Of a stretch of 11,107 nt of DNA, positions 1-6,370 are shown piece after piece (positions within the stretch are counted from its first letter, which is position 1; the number at the start of each line of letters is the position of its first letter). Under the pieces are notes generated by a model. That model had not been told where the DNA came from, made no database searches, and was given only the letters and a program-made list of their open reading frames with translations. The stretch is taken from the NCBI GenBank assembly GCA_963798805.1, contig CAWCVC010000001.1:1-11107 (forward strand), written 5' to 3'. Position numbers and translations under genes: made by a program. Source of the stretch: CAVZCK01 sp963798805. GTDB lineage: Bacteria; Pseudomonadota; Alphaproteobacteria; Rhizobiales; Rhodomicrobiaceae.

Positions 1-14
1 AGAGCGCCGGACCT

Positions 15-40
15 AAAAGCGGAATCAGGATTCCACTTTT
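15..40. repeat. Hairpin in the left end of the IS630 element
   Basis: Arms 15-26 and 29-40 are complementary at 11 of 12 positions around a 2-nt AG loop. It overlaps the inner half of the left terminal repeat and lies 37 bp before the transposase start. It could be part of the transposase binding site or dampen read-in transcription; both are inferences. Confidence 0.6.
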
Positions 41-76
41 AAGCGAACTGTGATTCACCATGTCAGGAGGTGGATC

Positions 77-1034
77 ATGGGCAAGAGCTATTCCTCGGAT
101 TTGCGGGAGCGTGTTGCCGCTTTTGTCGGGGCGGGGCATTCGCGCCGCGCGGCTTCGCGGCATTTCGGTGTCAGCGGCAGCTTCTCGATCAAGCTGATGC
201 AGCGTGTGAGGGCCTTGGGTTCGATCCTGCCTGGGCAGCAGGGCCGGCCACCGGGCAAAGGCAAGCTTGCTGCCCATGAGGCCTTTCTTATCGAGGCGGT
301 CGAAGCAAAGCCTGACATGACCATGCCGGAGTTGAGCGCAAGGCTGCAAGCCGAGCGTGGTGTATGCGCTGAGCCGGCGAGTTTGTCGCGCTTTCTCTGC
401 CGGCGCGGCTTTACTTATAAAAAAAACGCTGATGGCGTCGGAATGCGCACGCGCCGATGTCAAGGCTGAACGCCGTCTCTGGATCGATCGCCGCCAGCCC
501 AGAATGTGTCTCGAGCCGCATCGTCTCGTCTTTATCGATGAGACCTCTGTCAACACGAAGATGGTGAGGCTTCGAGGCCGCTCTCCTTGTGGTGAGCGGC
601 TGCGCGCCGATGCACCCTTCGGCCATTGGGGAACCCAAACCTTTATCGCTGGCCTTCGCTGCAATGAGCTGACAGCGCCGTGGGTGATCGACAAGGCGAT
701 CGATCGGGCATCCTTCGATCTTTGGGTCGAAACCCAACTCGCTCCGACCCTGTCGCCGGGCGATGTGGTCATTCTCGACAACCTCGCCGTCCACAAGAGC
801 GCCAAAGCCGCCGAATGCCTGAAGCGCCGAGGCGCCTGGTTCCTCTTCTTGCCGCCCTACTCTCCAGACCTCAATCCGATCGAGATGGCCTTCGCCAAGC
901 TCAAGGCACATCTGCGCGCCGCCGCCGCCAGGACCTTCGACGCCCTATGGCGCGCCATTGGCGATATCTGCGACCTGTTCAGCCCCGAAGAATGTTGGAA
1001 TTATCTGCAAGCTGCCGGATATGCGTCCGATTAA
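77..1034 (+). CDS. IS630-family transposase, two frames joined at an A8 run
   Basis: This is the DDE transposase of the IS630/Tc1-mariner group, which cuts and pastes the element into TA sites. The start is ATG at 77, with AGGAGG at 65-70 six bases upstream, rather than the upstream ATG at 50. The first frame (77-469) holds the N-terminal helix-turn-helix region (SDLRERV, then RRAASRHFGVS). The second frame, entered near 426 and ending at 1034, holds the catalytic core: FIDET, LDNLAVHKS and PPYSPDLNPIE, with exactly 34 residues between the second D and the E. Reading across the A8 run with one A fewer gives YKKTLMASE, matching the usual family sequence at this point. All catalytic residues are present, so the product may be active if the frames are joined by slippage. 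It could instead be a recent one-base mutation. Confidence 0.85.
419..426 (+). other. A8 run, candidate transcriptional slippage site
   Basis: Eight consecutive A sit where the two transposase frames must be joined. Going from the first to the second frame needs one A fewer or two more in the message (equivalently a +1 ribosomal shift), not a simple -1 ribosomal shift. RNA polymerase slippage at A runs is known for some IS630-family elements. The fit of the joined protein supports it; whether it happens here is inferred. Confidence 0.55.
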
Positions 1035-1045
1035 AAGTCCGATGC

Positions 1046-1051
1046 TCTAAA
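1046..1051. repeat. Target site duplication TCTAAA, left copy
   Basis: It is identical to 2096-2101 and directly abuts the IS481-family left repeat. The sequence differs at one core base from NCTAGN, the 6-bp target consensus reported for Bordetella IS481. Its first two bases are the last two of the IS630 right repeat. Confidence 0.9.
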
Positions 1052-2095
1052 TGTTTGATCCCAGGCTTTGCTGGAGCATCCTTGTCTACCGAATCAAAGG
1101 ATGCGCTATGGGCCAGGTTCTTCATGGGAGCGCCACAACGACAGAGGCGATCCGTCGAGCGATACAGCATAGTCAAGAGAGCCTGAGGACGCTGGCCAGG
1201 CGCTATGGCATCAATCAAAAGACTGTTGCCAAGTGGAAGAAACGCAGCTCGGTCGCCGATCTGCCAACAGGCCCGAAGGAGCCCAGATCGACAGTTTTGT
1301 CCGTCGAGGAGGAGGCCGTCATCGTCGCCTTCCGACGATACACGCTGCTCCCGCTTGATGATTGCCTTTATGCGCTGCAGCCGACGATCCCGCACCTGAC
1401 GCGCTCATCGCTTCATCGCTGCCTGCAGCGGCATGACATCGGCAGGTTGCCCGATGTCGAGGGCGACAGGCCGGTAAAGAAAAAGTTCAAGGCCTATCCA
1501 ATCGGCTACTTCCACATCGATATTGCTGAGGTGCGCACCGAACAGGGTAAGCTGCACATGTTCGTCGCCATCGATCGAACCTCAAAGTTTGCCTTTGTCG
1601 AACTGCACGAAAAAGCCACCACGGCAGTCTCCAGGGATTTCCTGCTGCGCCTGATTGCAGCCGTTCCATACAAGATCCATACCCTACTTACCGATAACGG
1701 CATCCAGTTCACAACACCGGGCGCCGGAGGATCGGCCGTTCCGCTGATTAAGAAGGCAATCGCAAATGGCGAGCTATTCCGCGCTCATGCCTTCGAACTC
1801 GCCTGCGCCAGGAACGACATCGAGCATCGCACAACCAAGGCAAAGCATCCCTGGACCAATGGCCAGGTCGAGAGGATGAACCGGACGATCAAGGAAGCCA
1901 CCGTCAAGCGCTTCTATTACGAGACCAACAACCAACTCCGACGGCATCTGGCCGATTTCGTCGCCGCTTACAATTTCGCCCGCAGGCTCAAAACCCTCAA
2001 AGGCCTCACGCCATATGAGTTCATCTGCAAAGCATGGGCCTCGCAGCCAAGTCGATTCACTCTTAATCCGCTCCAGCAAATGCCGGGACTAAACA
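1052..2095 (+). mobile_element. IS481-family insertion sequence with 6-bp target duplication
   Basis: Terminal inverted repeats of 26 bp lie at 1052-1077 and 2070-2095 and match at 21 of 26 positions, both beginning TGTTT as is usual for IS481. The inner 11 bases are identical. The element is flanked by a perfect 6-bp direct repeat TCTAAA. One intact transposase gene fills it. The duplication includes the last two bases and the TA of the neighbouring IS630 element, so this insertion is the younger of the two. Confidence 0.93.
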
Positions 2096-2100
2096 TCTAA
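1108..2100 (+). CDS. IS481-family transposase (330 aa)
   Basis: This is a DDE transposase with an integrase-core (rve) fold. The start is ATG at 1108, because AAAGGA at 1096-1101 is well spaced before it; the in-frame ATG at 1051 overlaps the terminal repeat and the target duplication. Residues about 11-45 form a helix-turn-helix (LRTLARRYGINQKTVAKW). The catalytic residues are probably D138 (FHIDIAEV), D196 (LLTDNGIQF) and E255 (TNGQVERMNRT), the usual D, DNG and NGxxER motifs. The spacing between D196 and E255 is wider than the textbook 35, with an insertion at about 202-225. No internal stop or frameshift is seen, so it is probably functional. The C-terminal codons overlap the right inverted repeat. 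Confidence 0.92.
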   Translation: MGQVLHGSATTTEAIRRAIQHSQESLRTLARRYGINQKTVAKWKKRSSVADLPTGPKEPRSTVLSVEEEAVIVAFRRYTLLPLDDCLYALQPTIPHLTRSSLHRCLQRHDIGRLPDVEGDRPVKKKFKAYPIGYFHIDIAEVRTEQGKLHMFVAIDRTSKFAFVELHEKATTAVSRDFLLRLIAAVPYKIHTLLTDNGIQFTTPGAGGSAVPLIKKAIANGELFRAHAFELACARNDIEHRTTKAKHPWTNGQVERMNRTIKEATVKRFYYETNNQLRRHLADFVAAYNFARRLKTLKGLTPYEFICKAWASQPSRFTLNPLQQMPGLNI

Positions 2101-2101
2101 A
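2096..2101. repeat. Target site duplication TCTAAA, right copy
   Basis: This is the perfect partner of 1046-1051. Bases 2098-2100 (TAA) serve as the stop codon of the IS481-family transposase, so translation ends in target DNA rather than inside the element. Confidence 0.9.
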
Positions 2102-2686
2102 CGCGCGCCGCGACCATGCAACTTGTCATATCACCGGTCTTTCTGCGCAGTCTGACGAGATGCGCTGCGTATACGATCCAGCTCGTTCGAAAACTGGCCG
2201 ATATGTTCGCCCTCTTTCGCGGGGGTGTCAGAGACGGGAAGGACCTTACGTCGAAATACAAGCTCCGCACCCGCCGCTCAAGTCAGTTTTGACGCAATGC
2301 GGCTTGATGAACGATGAGACCGACCAGGCCATTCTCGTAAATCCGATTTGCACGGGTGCCCGCCGTGCTTGGCCAAGAAGCGGCGGGCACTTCCGCTCAA
2401 ATCCGGCACGGCGATCGGGGGCGTCCCCGCCGTCACGGAGCAAAGCCTCGACGATCTGAGCCGCGCCTTGATCAGATCGCCCGCGCCGCTCACCCGCATC
2501 GTCCTCGGCAGCATCGAATCGCTGCCAATGACGCAGCCGTCGAGGCAGGCGACGGCATCCACTCAGAAAATCATCGGAAATCGCAGACTTTTGTGGGCCC
2601 GCAAATTCACTTTCCTGGCACGCCCATTGCCGCCACGTCGCAGAAGACCTTGATGACAGCGGCGACTCCCGTTTGTTCGCGCTGGC
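2102..2686. other. Gene-poor region between the insertion sequences and lexA
   Basis: No reading frame here resembles a protein I recognise on either strand. The longest frames are about 100 codons, overlap each other and lack good ribosome sites. A 58-codon plus-strand frame at 2116-2292 looks mildly protein-like (KLADMFALFRGG) but has no ribosome site. A strong hairpin lies at 2356-2390. The region may be the decayed end of a gene disrupted when the insertion sequences arrived; that is inference. Confidence 0.5.
2356..2390. repeat. Strong 10-bp stem hairpin
   Basis: GTGCCCGCCG at 2356-2365 pairs perfectly with 2381-2390 around a 15-nt loop, which itself contains the palindrome CTTGGCCAAG. 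Neither side has a T run, so it is not a standard intrinsic terminator. It lies about 300 bp beyond the lexA stop codon. Confidence 0.6.
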
Positions 2687-3394
2687 TCAGTAGCGCCGCA
2701 GCAGGCCCACGAGCTTGCCCTGGATACGGATGCGGTCGGGGCCGAAAATCCGCGTCTCATAGGCCGGGTTGGCGGCTTCGAGCGCGACCGACTGGCCCTT
2801 GCGGCGGAAGCGCTTGAGCGTGGCTTCCTCCTCATCGACCAGCGCCACGACGATATCGCCGTTCGTCGCCGTGTCCGTCTTTTTGAGAATGACCGTATCC
2901 CCGTCGAGGATGCCGGCGTCGATCATCGAGTCGCCTTTGACCTCCAGCGCGAAATGCTCGCCGCCAGTGAGGATCTCGTCCGGAACGTTGATCGTATGGC
3001 TGTGGTTCTCGATGGCTGAACGCGGCACGCCGGCGGCAATGCGGCCCATCACCGGAACGCCGGGCGAATAGCTGGCCGTTTCGCTATCGGCCTCGTAAAA
3101 TCCGCCGCGTCGGCGGCCCTCGATGACGGAGGGCGAGAAACGCGAGGGCGCCGATCCCCTTCGCAAGCCGGCCTGCGCCCCCTCCGGCAGCTTGACGATC
3201 TCCAGGGCCCGCGCCCGGTGCGGCAGCCGCCGGATGAAGCCGCGTTCCTCCAAGGCCGTAATCAGCCGGTGAATGCCGGACTTCGAGCGCAGATCGAGCG
3301 CCTCCTTCATTTCGTCATAGGACGGAGGCACCCCCAATTCCTTCAGCCGCTCATGAATGAAGAGAAGAAGCTCTTTCTGCTTGGAGGTGAGCAT
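2687..3394 (-). CDS. lexA: LexA repressor (SOS master regulator, 235 aa)
   Basis: LexA represses DNA-damage response genes and cuts itself when RecA filaments form. Residues 1-65 are the winged helix-turn-helix DNA-binding domain (LTSKQKELLLFI, then PPSYDEMKEAL). Residues about 110-235 are the S24 peptidase domain. The cleavage bond is A121-G122 in GRIAAGVP, and the catalytic pair is S156 (VKGDSMIDAG) and K194 (EATLKRF). The linker, residues about 70-110, is long and rich in Arg and Ser, as in other alphaproteobacterial LexA. The start is ATG with GAGGAA a few bases upstream. It has its own promoter, with an operator of the alphaproteobacterial type, so it should be autoregulated. Length and all key residues are normal. 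Confidence 0.97.
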   Translation of the reverse strand: MLTSKQKELLLFIHERLKELGVPPSYDEMKEALDLRSKSGIHRLITALEERGFIRRLPHRARALEIVKLPEGAQAGLRRGSAPSRFSPSVIEGRRRGGFYEADSETASYSPGVPVMGRIAAGVPRSAIENHSHTINVPDEILTGGEHFALEVKGDSMIDAGILDGDTVILKKTDTATNGDIVVALVDEEEATLKRFRRKGQSVALEAANPAYETRIFGPDRIRIQGKLVGLLRRY

Positions 3395-3462
3395 CGTGTT
3401 TCCTCAACGCGGGGGCGCGCGCCCGATGCGGCCCGGATTTAGCCTTGTACAAATCAAGAACA

Positions 3463-3491
3463 TCTATACTTGTTCTAGTTGTGTTCCGCAA
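3463..3491 (-). promoter_or_regulatory. lexA promoter (-35/-10)
   Basis: On the minus strand TTGCGG (3486-3491) and TATAGA (3463-3468) are separated by exactly 17 bp, a good sigma-70-like pair. The LexA operator fills the spacer. Assignment is from sequence only; no start site is known. Confidence 0.65.
3472..3486 (-). promoter_or_regulatory. LexA operator (SOS box) GAAC-N7-GAAC
   Basis: The minus strand reads GAACACAACTAGAAC, a perfect match to the alphaproteobacterial direct-repeat SOS box GTTC/GAAC-N7. It lies between the -35 and -10 of lexA, where bound LexA would block polymerase. A third GAAC half-site in the opposite orientation (plus strand 3458-3461) forms an imperfect palindrome, 3458-3475, with one half of the box. 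Confidence 0.88.
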
Positions 3492-3532
3492 GCGATTCGG
3501 AAACGATATTGCCGCCTTTAAGGTAAATAAAT

Positions 3533-4732
3533 TCAAACGCTCAAAAGCAGAATGGCGACGCTCTCGCCTTCGGCGGCGGCGGGCGCGTATGGCGGGCGCA
3601 CGATCAGGCAGTCGGCGCTGGCGAAGGCGGCGGTCAGCGAGCTGTCCTGCGAGGGCAGCGCCTCGACCGCCCGGCGGCCGTCACGACGCACGAATTTGGC
3701 CCGCATATAATGCTGGCGCGCGCCATTCGCCTCGATCGGCGCGGCGAGCGGCAGCGCCGTCTCGCTGGCCGGCGGGCGCTCCTCGCCGGTGAGCGCGGCG
3801 ATCAGCGGCGCCACGAAGATCATCGTACAGATCATTGCCGAGACCGGGTTGCCCGGCAGGCCGAGCACGCGCTGTGCGCTGCGGCTGCCCGACATCAGCG
3901 GCTTGCCGGGGCGCATGGCGATCTTGTGAAAGCCGATCGTGAAGCCGGCGGTTTCGAGCGCGCTGCGGACGAGATCGTGGTCGCCGACCGAGGCCCCGCC
4001 AATGGTGACGATGAGATCGGCGTCGCTGGCGGTGGCGATGTGCTCCGCCAGGCTCGCCATGGTGTCGCGGGCGATGCCAAGCGGCACCGGCTCGGCGCCG
4101 GCCTTGCGCAGCATGGCGGCGAGACCCGCCGGGATCGAGGAGATGATCTGCCCGGCCCCGGGCGTCTCGCCGGGTGGCACCAGCTCATCGCCGGAGGCGA
4201 GAATTGCGATCTTCGGCCGGCGGCGGACAGGGAGTGCCAAGTAATTCATCTGCGCGGCGAGCATGAGATCGCGCGCCGTCAGCCGCTTGCCGGCGTGGAG
4301 CAGCACTTGGCCCTCAGAGAAGTCGAAGCCGCGCGCGCGGATCGAGCTGCCGCCGTTGATCTCATTGACGATCGCATAGCCGTCAGTGGGCGTCACATTC
4401 TCCTGGATGATGATGTAGTCGGCGCCGTCTGGCACGGCCGCGCCGGTGAAGATGCGGACGGCCTCGCCTGGGCCAACCTCGCCCGCGAAGGGGTGTCCGG
4501 CCGCCAACTCGCCCGTCAGCTTCAGCCGTGCCGGCAGCGAGGCGAGGTCGGCGTGGCGCACCGCATAGCCGTCCATCGCCGACGACGGGAAGGGCGGCTG
4601 CGTCAGCCGCGCGGCAAGGTCTTCGGCGAGCACGCGCTCATGCGCCTGCCCGAGCGGAACGGTTTCCGCTGGTAGCGGCGCAGCGCCGGAGAGGACGCGC
4701 GCCAAAGCTTCGGCAACGGATAGCATGGGCAC
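3533..4732 (-). CDS. moeA: Molybdopterin molybdenumtransferase MoeA (399 aa)
   Basis: MoeA inserts molybdate into adenylylated molybdopterin, the last common step of molybdenum cofactor synthesis, in the cytoplasm. The family motifs appear in order: PPFPSSAMDGYAV (47-58), RIFTGAAVPDGAD (93-105), LASGDELVPPG (179-188), TIGGASVGDHD (243-252) and MRPGKPLMSG (273-282) followed by GLPGNPVSAM (291-300). The MoCF-binding domain spans about 173-315 and the C-terminal barrel domain about 322-399. Length is typical. The start is GTG at 4732, which gives the usual N-terminus; ATG at 4726 is an alternative. Neither has a clear ribosome site. It is separated from moaC by two unrelated genes and about 200 bp of spacer, so it may need its own promoter. 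Confidence 0.95.
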   Translation of the reverse strand: MPMLSVAEALARVLSGAAPLPAETVPLGQAHERVLAEDLAARLTQPPFPSSAMDGYAVRHADLASLPARLKLTGELAAGHPFAGEVGPGEAVRIFTGAAVPDGADYIIIQENVTPTDGYAIVNEINGGSSIRARGFDFSEGQVLLHAGKRLTARDLMLAAQMNYLALPVRRRPKIAILASGDELVPPGETPGAGQIISSIPAGLAAMLRKAGAEPVPLGIARDTMASLAEHIATASDADLIVTIGGASVGDHDLVRSALETAGFTIGFHKIAMRPGKPLMSGSRSAQRVLGLPGNPVSAMICTMIFVAPLIAALTGEERPPASETALPLAAPIEANGARQHYMRAKFVRRDGRRAVEALPSQDSSLTAAFASADCLIVRPPYAPAAAEGESVAILLLSV

Positions 4733-4895
4733 GGACTAAGCAAATTGTGTCGTGAAGGCCAAGAGACCATTTTATCAGGTCCTCGGTCAATGCAGCCATG
4801 TGGTCCATGGCGAAGGTCTTGTATCGATGACTTCCGGACATAAAGCGCCCAGCCGTCCGTCGGACGTGATCCGAGGATGACCGATTGCGATGTTA

Positions 4896-4920
4896 GAGCC
4901 CGGTTTATCGAGCCGGGCTC
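4896..4920 (-). terminator. Terminator-like hairpin after the DUF302 gene
   Basis: A perfect 8-bp inverted repeat GAGCCCGG/CCGGGCTC (4896-4903 and 4913-4920) encloses a 9-nt loop and begins 11 bases after the DUF302 stop codon. The following minus-strand bases are only weakly T-rich (TAACATC), so it may be a weak terminator or an mRNA-stabilising hairpin. Its position suggests it separates the inserted two-gene unit from moeA. Confidence 0.55.
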
Positions 4921-4931
4921 GTTCAGCGGCG

Positions 4932-5333
4932 TCAGATGCTCGTGGCCTGCTTCGACAGTGCCGCCAGGCCTGCGGCCATCGCCTTGGTTCTCTCCCCGGC
5001 TTGATCCGCAAGCCCATGACGCGCAGCCAGCCATGCCGGGTCATTATAGGAGAGCCACACCTTGCCGGTTGGATCCTCCCAGGCCAGCGCCTTCAAGGGC
5101 AGGTCGATGCCGATGGTTTGATCCGATTGCATAAGCGGCGTACCGGCCTTGGGATTGCCGAAAATCAAGAGTTCCGTCGGTCTCAGCGCCAGGCCAACCT
5201 GCTTGGCGCCGGCGGCGTGATCAATCCGCGCGAAGATTGTCATGCCGGCAGACCTCGCGCCCGATTCAAACCGGTCAATCGTCTTTTTGACGCTCTGAGC
5301 GCTCTCTAGTGTGACTAAGCCATTTTCGGTCAT
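4932..5333 (-). CDS. DUF302-family protein (133 aa)
   Basis: This is a small soluble protein of the DUF302 family, whose biochemical role is not established. Family features visible are the start region with SAQSVKKTIDRFESGARSAG (11-30), FARIDHAAGA (35-43), LRPTELLIFGNPKAGTPLM (50-68), IGIDLPLKALAWED (74-87) and KVWLSYNDPAWLAARHGL (91-108). The start is ATG at 5333 because GCGAGG precedes it at proper spacing; longer in-frame starts up to 5393 overlap the upstream gene. It follows the DUF2306-type gene by 37 bp and is probably cotranscribed with it. The hairpin just after the stop supports a two-gene unit. Confidence 0.85.
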   Translation of the reverse strand: MTENGLVTLESAQSVKKTIDRFESGARSAGMTIFARIDHAAGAKQVGLALRPTELLIFGNPKAGTPLMQSDQTIGIDLPLKALAWEDPTGKVWLSYNDPAWLAARHGLADQAGERTKAMAAGLAALSKQATSI

Positions 5334-5370
5334 CGCCGTGCCTCGCGTCATCAATGTTAAGGCAGCCGCC

Positions 5371-5769
5371 TCAGCTGCCAAACACGACCGCATGCATGAT
5401 GCGGCCGGGAAGGAAGGTGAACAGGCCGGCGATCACCAGCGCGCCGAAGAAAAGGCCCACCATCGCGCGGCGATGCTGCCTGACGGCATGCTTATGCGCT
5501 TGCCACACGGCGAATGGGAGCATCACCAAAGTGAAGACTGCCAGAAGGTGGATGGGACTCCACTGGCCCCAGATTCGAAGCTGGTGGATGAAAAACGCGC
5601 TGATGCTGACGACGAGCATCAATATCACCCAGATCGATCCGATGATCCGATGCTGCGGCGTGCCCTTCACTGCCGCAAGTTGCACGATGCCGAGGGCGAG
5701 CGCGCCCATCGCAGCGAAGGCATGGAACTGAATCGGGAAACTTGCCTGAAGGAGAGGGGCGAGTGTCAT
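5371..5769 (-). CDS. DUF2306-type integral membrane protein (132 aa)
   Basis: This is a predicted inner-membrane protein with four hydrophobic helices at about residues 12-33, 41-62, 72-91 and 100-120, plus a short hydrophobic end. It resembles DUF2306 proteins: conserved-looking His in loops or helix ends (H16, H40 in PQHRIIG, H74, H92/H94, H99) and the sequence HRRAMVGLFFGAL. The His pattern would suit metal or heme binding, but the family function is unknown. AGAGG lies eight bases before the ATG. It sits 115 bp after moaC and 37 bp before the DUF302 gene. The pair interrupts what is usually a moaC-moeA neighbourhood. Confidence 0.8.
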   Translation of the reverse strand: MTLAPLLQASFPIQFHAFAAMGALALGIVQLAAVKGTPQHRIIGSIWVILMLVVSISAFFIHQLRIWGQWSPIHLLAVFTLVMLPFAVWQAHKHAVRQHRRAMVGLFFGALVIAGLFTFLPGRIMHAVVFGS

Positions 5770-5884
5770 TGGGACAGCCTCTGATGAGCAAGCTGGTGGC
5801 TGATGTCCGCGATGGATTTTGCCTGGGAGCGGGGCGATTTACAAGGATCATGGGGCGGATCGTCGTTGCGCCCGGCAATCTTGT

Positions 5885-6370
5885 TCAGGATCGTGAGGTG
5901 CGGAAAGTTCCCGACTTCCCGCCGGTCTTCTCGATCAGCCGGATGCCTTCGAAATGCATGGCTTTGTCCGCTGCCTTCAGCATGTCGTAGATGGTGAGGC
6001 AGGCGATCGACACGGCGGTGAGCGCCTCCATCTCGACACCGGTCTGGCCGGTCACCTTGACCATGGCCGTAACGTGCAGACCCGCAGGCTCGCTGTGCTC
6101 CTCGAAATCGACGGTGACCTTTGAAACAGGCAGCGGATGGCAGAGCGGGATCAGCTCATGGGTGCGCTTGGCCGCCATGATGCCGGCGATCCGGGCGGTC
6201 GCCAGCACGTCGCCCTTGGCGGCGCTGCCGTCGCGGATCAGCGCCAGCGTTTCCGGCTTCATGACGACAAAACCTTCGGCGATGGCGGTGCGGGCCGTGG
6301 CGGCCTTGTCCGAGACATCGACCATATTCGCCTCGCCCCGCTCGTTGATATGGGAGAGGCGCGAGGTCAC
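5885..6370 (-). CDS. moaC: Cyclic pyranopterin monophosphate synthase MoaC (161 aa)
   Basis: MoaC works after the radical-SAM enzyme MoaA to make cyclic pyranopterin monophosphate, the first stable intermediate of molybdenum cofactor synthesis. The GTG start at 6370 gives LSHINERGEANMVDVSDK, which lines up with the N-terminus of E. coli MoaC, and the length (161 aa) is the same. Motifs are HELIPLCHPLP (71-81, with H78), GQTGVEMEALTAVS (108-121), IYDMLKAADK (127-136, with D129 and K131) and EKTGGKSG (147-154). The start overlaps the trpC stop as GTGA, so translation is coupled to trpC. moaA, moaD and moaE are not in the window. Confidence 0.96.
   Translation of the reverse strand: MTSRLSHINERGEANMVDVSDKAATARTAIAEGFVVMKPETLALIRDGSAAKGDVLATARIAGIMAAKRTHELIPLCHPLPVSKVTVDFEEHSEPAGLHVTAMVKVTGQTGVEMEALTAVSIACLTIYDMLKAADKAMHFEGIRLIEKTGGKSGTFRTSRS

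Larger units (their letters stand above)
2..1047 (+). mobile_element. IS630-family insertion sequence
   Basis: Bases 2-23 and the reverse complement of 1026-1047 agree at 16 of 22 positions, giving terminal inverted repeats that both start GAGC and share CGGAC. Base 1 (A) and bases 1048-1049 (TA) fit the TA target duplication of this family, the first T lying just outside the window. The element encodes one DD34E transposase on the plus strand and ends 13 bp after its stop codon. Total length near 1.05 kb is normal for IS630. The left end also carries a near-perfect hairpin at 15-40. The family call is firm; the exact ends are inferred from the repeat match. Confidence 0.85.

Noticed and set aside
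1051..1107. Upstream ATG at 1051 as the start of the IS481 transposase
   Set aside because: It overlaps the target duplication and terminal repeat; the ATG at 1108 has a good ribosome site and the usual N-terminus.
2278..2562. Minus-strand 94-codon frame downstream of lexA, considered as the remnant of a displaced neighbour gene such as comEC
   Set aside because: None of the three minus frames shows a recognisable C-terminus, the frames overlap other open frames and there is no ribosome site; left as unassigned.
3710..4675. Long plus-strand open frame (321 codons) opposite moeA
   Set aside because: It is a shadow of moeA with low-complexity Arg/Ala/Gly content and no motif.
4733..4931. Short minus-strand frames in the moeA upstream spacer, considered as a small gene
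   Set aside because: The frames run into moeA in the wrong phase, and no ribosome site or family likeness is seen; more likely a promoter spacer.
5770..5884. A Moco riboswitch or other leader between moaC and the DUF2306 gene
   Set aside because: No complex conserved fold was recognised and the spacer is short; the Moco motif normally precedes moaA-type operons.
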